Of a DNA stretch of 64,000 nt, positions 35,749 to 43,364 are shown in pieces (position 1 is the first letter of the stretch; each line of letters begins with the position of its first letter). The notes beneath the pieces were generated by a model, which saw only the letters and a program-made list of their open reading frames with translations, had not been told where the DNA came from and did no database searches. This DNA is from Brotonthovivens ammoniilytica. Lineage in GTDB: Bacteria > Bacillota > Clostridia > Lachnospirales > Lachnospiraceae. The position numbers were made by a program, and so were the translations under genes. The stretch is taken from positions 868,001 through 932,000 of the forward strand of contig NZ_JAOQJQ010000001.1 of NCBI RefSeq assembly GCF_025566885.1. The letters are read 5' to 3'.

Positions 35749-37863
35749 TTACTCCAGATAAAGACGCAGCAATACACAATCTCCTCCGGTTTCCACCTGA
35801 TCTCCGCCATAATACCCCTGGTAATTTCCAAGACACGCGGTAAACGGCCCGTTATGATTTTTAATAACCCCGGTTTCTGTGGAGATTCCTTTTTGTTCCA
35901 GTGTCTGATTCAATGCATTATAAGCAATGTAACCGCTGCTCTCATGATCATGCTCCGGCAGCATAGGATATCCGTTTTTTGTGCAGGCAATCATAGGCAC
36001 TGCACCGTTAATGCGTTTTCCATCTGTTGTCAGAATATAATAATCCTCTTTTTTATTTTTTTCAGATAAGTAGGCCAGATCCTCCACCGTCCCGTATACT
36101 TCTCCGTCACGGCCGACAAATTCTGCGCTTCCTTTCAGCTGTTCTACTCCCGCCTGCTCCTTTAACAGCCAGGCAAGATCTAAGCCTTCAAAATAGTCCA
36201 GCCATCCCCCTACACCGATATACTGATAATTTTCCTGATCTCCAATGGTTCCGTAATAATTTCTTACCACATGATCCGGATTTTCCTTCATAAGATTTTC
36301 AAATTCTTTCGTTGTAAATGTCTTCGTGGACACCGGGCCTAGATATTCGGAGCCCTTCTGATATACTTCCACTGTAAAGGTTTTATCCTGATCCTTTTCA
36401 TAAGGTTCTCTGTTATGGAACCGGTAATAAGGGTCTTTATCCTTTTCTCCAATGGTCAGCCGATTGACAGTCTCAACTGCAATCGGTTTATTTTTTTCTA
36501 TTATAATTAAACTGAGAGGCCCGCTTACAGGGCTTGTTTCTGCTGACAGCGGTCCTTGTTCGGTACCCACTGCCAGCAGAACATCTGCCTGTTCCTCTAC
36601 CAGTTGACTGGCGTTTTTTGTAACTGTCTTTCCATCCTTCCCGCTGACACAGGACAGATACAAAGATTTTCCTGACAGATCTGCCCCGCAGTTTTCCAAA
36701 AACTTCCACAGATCAATGCCATAATATGTATGTGTTTCCCCATCTATAGCTGCTTTACGGGAAACAGGGAATCCAAGCTCATACATTTTCTTATTTTCAA
36801 AAGATAATGTAATAAGATCTTCTAGATCTTTTACAGAATAAATTTCTTCTTCCGGCATAGCCGTTCCTGTAATAGTCAAGGCGCTGTACAAGTCATCTCC
36901 ATCTGAGATTTCTTCCGAAGATGTCACAGATGTATGCAGAACATTTAAAAATTTTTGTTCCTCTTCTGACACCGTCCTGTCTTTTTCTGAAACTTTCACG
37001 ATATCCTGGCTTTCGTGCTGGTCCACATTCCCGGCATTCACATCACCAAGCGCTTCTGCATCCTCACCATTTAAAGTCATATATTCATATATTTCAATAT
37101 CCAGTGTCCCGGCGCTTCCATCTGTGCATTCCGCAGTCACCTTTGTTCCATCTGCGCTAAAACGATACCCCTCCGGATAAACTCTTGAAAGGGTTTCCGC
37201 TATTTTCTGCGCAATATCTTTTTCATCTTCAATTAAAAATTCATGACCGTGAACCGCAATCCGTCCATCCAGAATCTCATCTGATCTGTTTTCAGAAACA
37301 GGCTGAAGTTCTCCGTCCTTCATAAGTCCAACCCAGGCAATACTTCGAATATTCCACCCGGAATCTACATTCTTAGTAACTTTCCCATCTTCTGATGAAA
37401 CTTCCGATAATGTAACCCCGGAGGGAATCACACCTTTTACTTCAAAGTCCTGCACGGCATATGAGCCGGTATAATCCCGGATATCAGAAATCGTTTTTGC
37501 TTTTTCAGACCTTTCAATCTCCAATACCCCCTTTGTAATCGCCTCCACCGGTATTACAAGAGAAACGGACATTTTATCCTCTCCCTGCTTTAAACTGCAT
37601 GTTTTCATCCGCTGCCCGGCAATAGTAATCCTCAGGCTCTCAGCCGTATCGGATTCCAATGCAATTTCTTTATCAAAGGTCATATCCACATTTACAAACT
37701 GCTTTGATTCAGACCCGTCATTATAAGAAGATACCGCCACTGATTTTAATACCGGAGACTTCTCGGAGTCTGTTTTTGCACTGCCGCAGCCAGATATCCC
37801 CAGACAGACCAGCACAAACACTACCGCAGCCACCACAGTGCGGTACCAACTGTTCTTTTTCAT
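35749..37863 (-). CDS. Large lipoprotein with two sulfite-oxidase-fold-like modules
   Basis: About 704 residues with a lipobox (VLVCLGISGCGS). The first ~300 residues are beta-rich and unassigned. Two later modules (about 335-460 and 495-650) carry YYGIDLWKFLENCGAD and GLDLAWLLKEQAGV, the pattern (GVxLxxLLxxAG) of the molybdopterin-binding Oxidored_molyb fold. The catalytic Cys of real sulfite oxidases is not evident, so these are probably binding modules. AAAGGA ten bases ahead of the ATG at 37863 supports this start over two ATGs upstream. First gene of the surface/uptake operon, behind a promoter with a dyad in its spacer. Confidence 0.7.
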   Translation of the reverse strand: MKKNSWYRTVVAAVVFVLVCLGISGCGSAKTDSEKSPVLKSVAVSSYNDGSESKQFVNVDMTFDKEIALESDTAESLRITIAGQRMKTCSLKQGEDKMSVSLVIPVEAITKGVLEIERSEKAKTISDIRDYTGSYAVQDFEVKGVIPSGVTLSEVSSEDGKVTKNVDSGWNIRSIAWVGLMKDGELQPVSENRSDEILDGRIAVHGHEFLIEDEKDIAQKIAETLSRVYPEGYRFSADGTKVTAECTDGSAGTLDIEIYEYMTLNGEDAEALGDVNAGNVDQHESQDIVKVSEKDRTVSEEEQKFLNVLHTSVTSSEEISDGDDLYSALTITGTAMPEEEIYSVKDLEDLITLSFENKKMYELGFPVSRKAAIDGETHTYYGIDLWKFLENCGADLSGKSLYLSCVSGKDGKTVTKNASQLVEEQADVLLAVGTEQGPLSAETSPVSGPLSLIIIEKNKPIAVETVNRLTIGEKDKDPYYRFHNREPYEKDQDKTFTVEVYQKGSEYLGPVSTKTFTTKEFENLMKENPDHVVRNYYGTIGDQENYQYIGVGGWLDYFEGLDLAWLLKEQAGVEQLKGSAEFVGRDGEVYGTVEDLAYLSEKNKKEDYYILTTDGKRINGAVPMIACTKNGYPMLPEHDHESSGYIAYNALNQTLEQKGISTETGVIKNHNGPFTACLGNYQGYYGGDQVETGGDCVLLRLYLE

Positions 37864-37989
37864 TTCCTCCATATCCTTTCTTTCGTAAAATCCTGATTCC
37901 ATACATTACAATTTCTTTATTTTTATATAGTTTTATTTATTTTTTATATATTTTTTAAATTTATAATAACTTTTTGTTATGTTTTTATT

Positions 37990-38018
37990 ATTTTAACACT
38001 GGTATACCAAATACGCAA
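37990..38018 (-). promoter_or_regulatory. Promoter of the surface/uptake operon with a TGGTATACCA dyad
   Basis: On the minus strand TTGCGT (38013-38018), a 17-base spacer and TAAAAT (37990-37995). The spacer holds the perfect palindrome TGGTATACCA (38000-38009), of the kind bound by GntR/FadR regulators, and a FadR-family gene lies just upstream at 38256-38936. The leader of about 120 bases is extremely AT-rich. Confidence 0.55.
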
Positions 38019-38120
38019 TTCATTATTGACATTTATTAATTCGTTTTTTGCAATAGTTGTTTATATTTTGGCATGGAACAAAAAAGAATTATTCCGCCGC
38101 AGTGCGATCAAAAGCGGAGC

Positions 38121-38193
38121 GTTTTTTTGCTCTATAGGAATCGGTACTTTTCAGCTCTATCACAACACAGTGCTTCCTATAGAGCAAAAAAAC
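38121..38193. repeat. Perfect 20-bp inverted repeat, 33-base loop
   Basis: The arms 38121-38140 and 38174-38193 are exact reverse complements. Each has seven T or A followed by GCTCTATAGGAA or its complement. The right arm's A run is also the U-tract of the FadR terminator read on the minus strand. A third partial copy (GCTCTAT) is inside the loop. The T-stem-A order is the reverse of a normal terminator. Confidence 0.7.
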
Positions 38194-38222
38194 AGCCTCA
38201 TCAGATTCCTCTGATAAGACTG
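38186..38222 (-). terminator. Rho-independent terminator of the FadR-family gene
   Basis: On the minus strand a 13-pair stem (38210-38222 with 38193-38205, two G-U pairs), a GGAA tetraloop and seven T. It lies about 35 bases after the regulator's stop codon. Confidence 0.88.
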
Positions 38223-38255
38223 CTAAATTCCTTTGATTCATTTTTCTTTTTTATT

Positions 38256-38936
38256 TCAAGTATTCTTATACTCATTGATATATTGATAGTGAAGCTTCAG
38301 ACCATCAATCCCTTTTTTTAAGTCTCCCTCCACAAGGGCCTCAACTATCATGCGGTGTACTTGCGTTAATCCTTCGTCATTGCTCATGCCAAGTATAATT
38401 TTATCACGCATCTGATGAATATAACGCTCCATAATACATGTCAGCGCTTTAAATGTAGTTGTCATGTATTCATTTCCCGCAGACTCAATGATCAGATAAT
38501 GAATCTCTTTGTCAAGTGCCCCCCGCAGATCTTCCGTTTTTGCCTCCGACATCTGCTCCACCAGCTCAAGCATCCTTTTTTTCTGATTTTCCGTTGCTTT
38601 TTTTATGGCAAGATTCATCGCCTGCCATTCTAGAGCATAACGAAATTCTGTAATTTGATCCATATCCATCTCTTTTAATACGTACATATACGACATAACA
38701 GAGACAATGGTTTCATCAAAATCGCTGGATATATAATTTCCCGAACCCTGCTGACTGCTGATGACCCCCATATTTTCAAGTATTCTAAGCCCTTCTCTTA
38801 CAGAATTTCTGCTGACATCAAGAAGCAAAGCCAGCTCTCTTTCCGGCAAAAGCCGATCTCCCGCTTTCAGACAGCCGTTAAGCACCTGCTCTTTAATATA
38901 ATTATCAACTTTTAAATATGATTTTTCCACATGCAA
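38256..38936 (-). CDS. GntR-family regulator, FadR subfamily (FCD domain)
   Basis: A 226-residue DNA-binding protein. Residues about 8-72 are the winged helix (LKAGDRLLPERELALLLDVS, RNSVREGLRILENMGVISSQ, QGSGNYI). Residues about 85-220 are the all-helical FCD ligand domain (ITEFRYALEWQAMNLA, DKEIHYLIIESAGNEYM, HRMIVEALVEGD), which in this family binds a carboxylate, often via a metal held by His residues. Dyads of the TGGT-N-ACCA type at the lrgA promoter and in the surface-operon promoter are likely targets. A TTTTGGTAGG half-site just before its own ATG hints at autoregulation. Ligand unknown; pyruvate or lactate would fit lrgAB. Confidence 0.9.
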   Translation of the reverse strand: MHVEKSYLKVDNYIKEQVLNGCLKAGDRLLPERELALLLDVSRNSVREGLRILENMGVISSQQGSGNYISSDFDETIVSVMSYMYVLKEMDMDQITEFRYALEWQAMNLAIKKATENQKKRMLELVEQMSEAKTEDLRGALDKEIHYLIIESAGNEYMTTTFKALTCIMERYIHQMRDKIILGMSNDEGLTQVHRMIVEALVEGDLKKGIDGLKLHYQYINEYKNT

Positions 38937-39035
38937 AACCTACCAAAATATATTTTTATATGAGTATTATATAACAATGTTATTATATTTTGTATTGATT
39001 ACTTTTTGGTATCTGCCTGCGCTAAAGGCAGAGTG

Positions 39036-39614
39036 TCAGCCCCGCCATTCCAAATATTTTATAATCAGCTCCACACATCTGTCTACACCTAACACTCCAC
39101 TGTCCAGGCAAAGCTCATATCCTTTAGCTGCTCCCCAGGTCTCTTTGGTGTACATATGGTGAAATGCGGCACGCTGTTCATCTACCTGATGCATTCTCTT
39201 TTTGGCATTTCCAATAGAAATATGTTCCATTTCTGCAATTTTGGCAATTCTGTGTTCTTCAGATGCATGAATAAACACACTAACCGCATCCTCCTTTCCC
39301 CGGAAGATATAATTGGCGCACCGTCCAATAATAACGCCGCCTTCTAAAGCTGTCAGAGCTCGTATTTTCTGAAACGGAATTTTAGAAATTCCATAATCCG
39401 GATCCAGCGCTTCCTGATTTTCCTCAATGGCATATAAATAGCTGTTGATGGGTTTTTCTTCATAAAAATCCTTCATCTCTTCATAATTGTCATCTGAATC
39501 AGCAGCATTCAACAACTTCTTCTTATCATAAAAAGGCAGATTCAGCCGTTTGGCCAGCATTTTTCCAATCTCCCGTCCTCCGCTTCCGTATTCTCTTCCG
39601 ATTGTTATAATCAT
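39036..39614 (-). CDS. Cytidylate-kinase-like family protein
   Basis: A 192-residue P-loop kinase-like protein that starts with IITIGREYGSGGREIGKMLA, the motif of the cytidylate-kinase-like family common in clostridia. FYDKKKLL and GGVIIGRCANYIFRG are also typical. True CMP kinase (Cmk) is a different, better-conserved protein, so the substrate is uncertain. It lies 18 bases after lrgB and appears to belong to the lrgAB unit. Confidence 0.82.
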   Translation of the reverse strand: MIITIGREYGSGGREIGKMLAKRLNLPFYDKKKLLNAADSDDNYEEMKDFYEEKPINSYLYAIEENQEALDPDYGISKIPFQKIRALTALEGGVIIGRCANYIFRGKEDAVSVFIHASEEHRIAKIAEMEHISIGNAKKRMHQVDEQRAAFHHMYTKETWGAAKGYELCLDSGVLGVDRCVELIIKYLEWRG

Positions 39615-39632
39615 AAAACAATCCTCCTCGTA

Positions 39633-40325
39633 TTACATAAAATGAGCATATCCAGATGCCAACGCCACAGTTACAAGTCCCGCAACTGCCACTGCCAGAC
39701 TGCTCATAGCTCCTTCAACAGCTCCAAGTTCCAGGGCCTTGGCTGTGCCAATGGCATGAGATGCGTTTCCAAGGGCAAGTCCTCTCGCTATGGGCTCCTT
39801 AATTCTGAAAATTTTAAAGACTATTTCAGCTATTACATTTCCCAGAATACCGGTTACTATAATTGATGCCACTGTAATTGTAACAACACCCCCAAGCTCC
39901 TGGGAAACGCCCATCCCAATGGCCGTTGTAATAGACTTTGGCAGCATCGTAACATACATCTGATGATTCAAGCCAAATAGCTTTGACATAACAAGGATTC
40001 CTGTCAAACTTGCAAAAATACCGGACAAAAGGCCACAGACCACTGCCCGCAGATGCTTTTTTAACAATGCCAGCTGTTCATACAGCGGTACCGCAAGGCA
40101 GACCGTGGCAGGTGTCAGCAGATAAGAAATATATTTCGCTCCTTCATTATAAGTATCATAATCCACATGACAGATGATTAATACAGCCATAACACAAATT
40201 ACGGAAATCAAAAGCGGATTTAAAATCGCCAGCTTAAACTTTCTTTTCAGCAGAAGTGCAATTTCATAAGCAGCAATACTCAGGGCCGCCCCAAAAAAAG
40301 TGAAATTCTTTACAATCTCATTCAT
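39633..40325 (-). CDS. lrgB: LrgB/CidB-family membrane protein
   Basis: A 230-residue membrane protein with about seven helices and the LrgB signatures PATVCLAVPLYEQ, LPKSITTAIGMGVSQELGG and ARGLALGNASHAIGTAKALE. LrgAB/CidAB were first described as holin-like modulators of autolysis; related Bacillus and Streptococcus pairs take up or export pyruvate. The start overlaps the end of lrgA by eight bases. The FadR/PdhR-type operator at the promoter fits a pyruvate-linked role. Confidence 0.92.
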   Translation of the reverse strand: MNEIVKNFTFFGAALSIAAYEIALLLKRKFKLAILNPLLISVICVMAVLIICHVDYDTYNEGAKYISYLLTPATVCLAVPLYEQLALLKKHLRAVVCGLLSGIFASLTGILVMSKLFGLNHQMYVTMLPKSITTAIGMGVSQELGGVVTITVASIIVTGILGNVIAEIVFKIFRIKEPIARGLALGNASHAIGTAKALELGAVEGAMSSLAVAVAGLVTVALASGYAHFM

Positions 40326-40680
40326 GATGCATTCCCTTTTCTTTTTTAATTACTAATTCAGTAACCTTCCCGGTAACAGCCATTACTAAAACAGTAGAGC
40401 ATACAACAATTACCAGAACCGGCACAAACACAGACGCCAGCCGGCCCCAGGAATCCAAAAGCCCCACCGCTGCAGGCACAAACATAATTGGCATAATTTC
40501 AATTAAAAAGGCGGCTGTCTCACGAATTGCCGAAACCTGCAGAATGCCGGTGATCAGACAGACCAGCAGAATTAAAAGGCCATATACACTTCCCGGAATC
40601 GGCAGGGGAATCACTTCTTTTAATATCTCCCCCAGCAGAGAAATAATCAAAATGATTCCAAATTGTTTTAAATACTTCAT
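40318..40680 (-). CDS. lrgA: LrgA/CidA-family membrane protein
   Basis: A 120-residue protein with four helices; IPLPIPGSVYGLLILL and FLIEIMPIMFVPAAVGLLD are the CidA/LrgA core. It partners LrgB encoded directly downstream. The frame is open for ten more codons, but AGGAGG stands seven bases before the ATG at 40680. It is driven by a strong promoter that carries a TGGT-N3-ACCA dyad at the transcription start. Confidence 0.92.
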   Translation of the reverse strand: MKYLKQFGIILIISLLGEILKEVIPLPIPGSVYGLLILLVCLITGILQVSAIRETAAFLIEIMPIMFVPAAVGLLDSWGRLASVFVPVLVIVVCSTVLVMAVTGKVTELVIKKEKGMHHE

Positions 40681-40766
40681 ACGCTTCCCTCCTGTAAATT
40701 TTTGCTGCAAAAAACATCCCTTGAAACAAATTCAGCCATTGTATGTAATCTTTCATATATCTTAAT

Positions 40767-40808
40767 TGGTCCTACCATTTATTATAGAAAGATTCCTTGA
40801 AAAGTCAA
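40767..40808 (-). promoter_or_regulatory. lrgAB promoter with PdhR/LldR-like operator
   Basis: On the minus strand TTGACT (40803-40808), 16 bases, TATAAT (40781-40786), then TGGTAGGACCA (40767-40777) over the expected start point. The dyad equals the TTGGT-N3-ACCAA type of PdhR/LldR regulators except for the outer base on one side. The -35 box overlaps the stop codon of the DUF368 gene. Confidence 0.65.
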
Positions 40809-41632
40809 GAAATCCTTTCCAGATCCTCTTCTTTTCTGGACAAATAGTAAATCACAAAGAATCCTGCAAGAAAAGTAAAAATACAAACAACCAGCGTTTT
40901 CCCAACTGGAATCCCTGGAAATACCTGGGCCGCCGAACCAATCACAAATCCTAAAATAATCAGATAGGCAGCAAAAGGATACCTGTTCATACAAAATTCC
41001 AATAATTTCGTTGTAAGCAGTATCCCAAGGAGACATCCAATGATCAATGGCAGCAGGGCAATAACATCCAGATTTCCCACCGCTTCCATGGTCGGTTCAT
41101 ACAATCCCATTAAAACCAGCATATAAGATACACTGATTCCCGGCAGAACTAAAGCTACAGCCACAATAATGCCCCCGGCGATCTGAATCAGATAGTATCC
41201 GATACCCGAAAAATAGTCACCGCCAAATAGCCCGGAGGGTATCTTCGCAACTCCTGCCACCGCAGCAATTCCAATGATCAGATAAAGAAAAAATTTCAGA
41301 TTCAAACGCTTCATCTGAATCTTTTTGTAAATCATGGGGATACTCCCTGCCACTGCTCCCATAAAAAAGTACATCATCGGTTTTTCATAAAGCTGTATCA
41401 GCAAAAGCAGCGGTTTTGCCAGCATTACCATACCAAATACAGCCGGAACAGAAAAAGCTGCCAGAAACAGCAGACTTTTTTTCTTGTGCTTTCGAAAGGA
41501 ACTAACCGATTGAATCAGACGGTCATAGGCCCCCAGCACCATAGCCATAGTTCCGCCGGACATCCCCGGCACCATCAGTGTAACCCCTACAATCAATCCC
41601 TGTAACATTGTCAGCCAAACAGAAAAATTCAT
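40805..41632 (-). CDS. DUF368 membrane protein, PopT-type polyprenyl-phosphate transporter candidate
   Basis: A 275-residue protein of about nine helices with the family mark MVPGMSGGTMAMVLGAYDRL near the N-terminus and a repeat of it at VALVLPGISVSYMLVLMGLY, the two re-entrant hairpins of the fold. DUF368 proteins (PopT) were recently shown to recycle undecaprenyl phosphate across the membrane for wall synthesis. That function is carried over from the family. Its own terminator is not obvious, because the lrg promoter begins in its last codon. Confidence 0.85.
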   Translation of the reverse strand: MNFSVWLTMLQGLIVGVTLMVPGMSGGTMAMVLGAYDRLIQSVSSFRKHKKKSLLFLAAFSVPAVFGMVMLAKPLLLLIQLYEKPMMYFFMGAVAGSIPMIYKKIQMKRLNLKFFLYLIIGIAAVAGVAKIPSGLFGGDYFSGIGYYLIQIAGGIIVAVALVLPGISVSYMLVLMGLYEPTMEAVGNLDVIALLPLIIGCLLGILLTTKLLEFCMNRYPFAAYLIILGFVIGSAAQVFPGIPVGKTLVVCIFTFLAGFFVIYYLSRKEEDLERIS

Positions 41633-41710
41633 ATATCCTCCCTGCTATTTACTAAAATATCCTTATGCTGTATATAGCTTTTTATTCTATCACACACACC
41701 AAAAGCCGTA

Positions 41711-41757
41711 AAGAAAAAGATAGTATTCTGCCCAGAAGGGCAAAATACTATCTTTTA
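41711..41757. terminator. Bidirectional terminator overlapping the SDR stop codon
   Basis: A 15-base arm 41719-41733 (GATAGTATTCTGCCC) pairs with 41738-41752 with one mismatch around an AGAA loop. T runs follow on both strands. The stop codon of the SDR at 41748-41750 is inside the stem. Confidence 0.82.
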
Positions 41758-42545
41758 TTCTTAAGATCAATCAAATCACCAAATACCGGTGTAGGCAGAC
41801 CAAAGCCTCCGGATACATCCACAATCTGCCCGGTGGAATATGCACTGTCGTCACTGGCAAAATAAAATACGGTACCGGCCACCTCCTCCGGCGTTCCCAT
41901 TCTCTTGATCGGAATATGTTTCAGGAAAAATTCACGAAACTCCTCTGAGAGATGTTCCATTACCGCATCCGTAGCTGTCATGCCAGGCAGAACTGCATTG
42001 CACCGAATGTTATCTCTAGCACATTGTACTGCAATCAATTTTGTCAGATAATTAATAGCCGCTTTGCTGGTTCCATATGCAATCTGGGAAATATCAGGCC
42101 TCAGCCCTCCAATAGAGGAAATATTTATAATACTTCCGCCGCCTTGTTCCTTCATAATAGGTATGGCCGTCTGTGCTGTTAAAAATACACTGGCAAGGTT
42201 CATATCAACTGTACCTATAAAATCCTGATAATCTGTCTGTTGAATATCCAAATCTGTCCGGGGATCAGAAGTTCCAAAATTATTGACAAGGATATCCAAT
42301 CTGCCCTCCTGCCCGGCCACAGTTTTTACCATAGCAGAATAGGTCTCCTTTTGAGACGCATCATGATAAACGGTTTTCACATGCAAGCCCAGAGCATTCA
42401 ATTCTAGGGCTCTCTCTTCGGCCCGTTTAAGGTTTCTGGCTCCCATATATACCACTGCTCCCTCCCGGGCCAGACGATTCACACAGGCAAGTCCTATTCC
42501 TCTGGTTGAAGCAGTAACCAATGCTACTTTGTTTTTCAATCTCAT
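41748..42545 (-). CDS. SDR resembling clostridial NADP-dependent 7-alpha-hydroxysteroid dehydrogenase
   Basis: A 265-residue SDR. TASTRGIG (11-18) binds the cofactor; Ser143/144, Tyr157 and Lys161 (ISQIAYGTSKAAINYL) are catalytic. The normal NNAG is NNFG. The run DISQIAYGTSKAAIN, then RDNIRCNAVLPG, EFREFFLKHIPIKRMGTPEE and the tail GGFGLPTPVFGD match closely, from memory, the 7-alpha-HSDH of Clostridium absonum/sardiniense, an enzyme that oxidises the 7-alpha-hydroxyl of primary bile acids. A bile-acid role in a gut organism is therefore likely, but the regiospecificity is not proven. GGAGG eight bases upstream selects the ATG at 42545 over an upstream TTG. Confidence 0.75.
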   Translation of the reverse strand: MRLKNKVALVTASTRGIGLACVNRLAREGAVVYMGARNLKRAEERALELNALGLHVKTVYHDASQKETYSAMVKTVAGQEGRLDILVNNFGTSDPRTDLDIQQTDYQDFIGTVDMNLASVFLTAQTAIPIMKEQGGGSIINISSIGGLRPDISQIAYGTSKAAINYLTKLIAVQCARDNIRCNAVLPGMTATDAVMEHLSEEFREFFLKHIPIKRMGTPEEVAGTVFYFASDDSAYSTGQIVDVSGGFGLPTPVFGDLIDLKNKR

Positions 42546-42664
42546 ATTTACAGCCTCCAATTATTTTCTATTCTGTCTTTACATAGAAAAAGCTACACGC
42601 CCTGATCTAATACTCTTATCATTTCCAAATTTACCGCAGCCATTCATTTCCTCTAAAAAGAGGT

Positions 42665-43345
42665 TTACTCTTCCAAAAACTTTTCCACCTGATAATTAAA
42701 TTCCTCCGGATTTTTGGCGGCTGCAGAATGATTCCCCGGAAGGATTACAAGGCTGGCATCCGGAAGATGATCTGCAATTAACCTGGTATGATTTTCCTTT
42801 ATCATATCATGATCACCCACTATTACCAGTGTTTTTATATGAATTTTTTCCAGCTCTTCCGGCAAAACCATAGGATCCTTTACCATAAGCCCCAGAATTT
42901 CGGCTTTCAGCTTGGCGCCGGCACTGAATTTTGCAAAAAACAGTGCCAGCCGGTAACCGATTTCCACAGGAATCTGAACCCAGCGTTTTACGCCCCCGGG
43001 ATTTAAATTAGCCCCATTTAAAATCAGTCGTTCTACCATCCCAGGATAGCGCAGGGCAAAAATTACCGCAATATTTCCTCCGTCCGAAAACCCGAGAATA
43101 CTGGCTTTTGGTATCTCCATTTCATCCATAAATTCTTTCAGGTCATCTGCAAACTGACGGATGGAAAATTGCGCTTCCCCTCTGGGAGAGTTTCCATGTC
43201 CCCTGGTATCTATGGCAATCACACGATACTTTTTTCTAAAATATGTAATCTGATGGCGAAAGTATCCGCAGTCTTCCCCATTTCCATGCAATAGTATCAA
43301 CGGCTTTCCTCTGCCCTGTTCTATATAATGCAGTTGTATGTCCAT
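42665..43345 (-). CDS. Alpha/beta-hydrolase
   Basis: A 226-residue hydrolase. The oxyanion motif is LLHGNGEDCGYF, the nucleophile elbow GFSDGGN (Ser near residue 93), the acid Asp in IVGDHDMI and the His in LPGNHSAAAKNP. It is an esterase/lipase-like member without a signal peptide, and its substrate is open. It starts 20 bases after the PBP gene, so it could be read through from it, and lies 120 bases ahead of the SDR. Confidence 0.85.
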   Translation of the reverse strand: MDIQLHYIEQGRGKPLILLHGNGEDCGYFRHQITYFRKKYRVIAIDTRGHGNSPRGEAQFSIRQFADDLKEFMDEMEIPKASILGFSDGGNIAVIFALRYPGMVERLILNGANLNPGGVKRWVQIPVEIGYRLALFFAKFSAGAKLKAEILGLMVKDPMVLPEELEKIHIKTLVIVGDHDMIKENHTRLIADHLPDASLVILPGNHSAAAKNPEEFNYQVEKFLEE

Positions 43346-43364
43346 ATCCTATCCTCTCCGTTTT

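Noticed and set aside
38121..38193. 20-bp palindrome read as a bidirectional terminator
   Set aside because: The T run precedes and the A run follows the stem on both strands, the reverse of a terminator; the real terminator is the neighbouring 13-pair hairpin.
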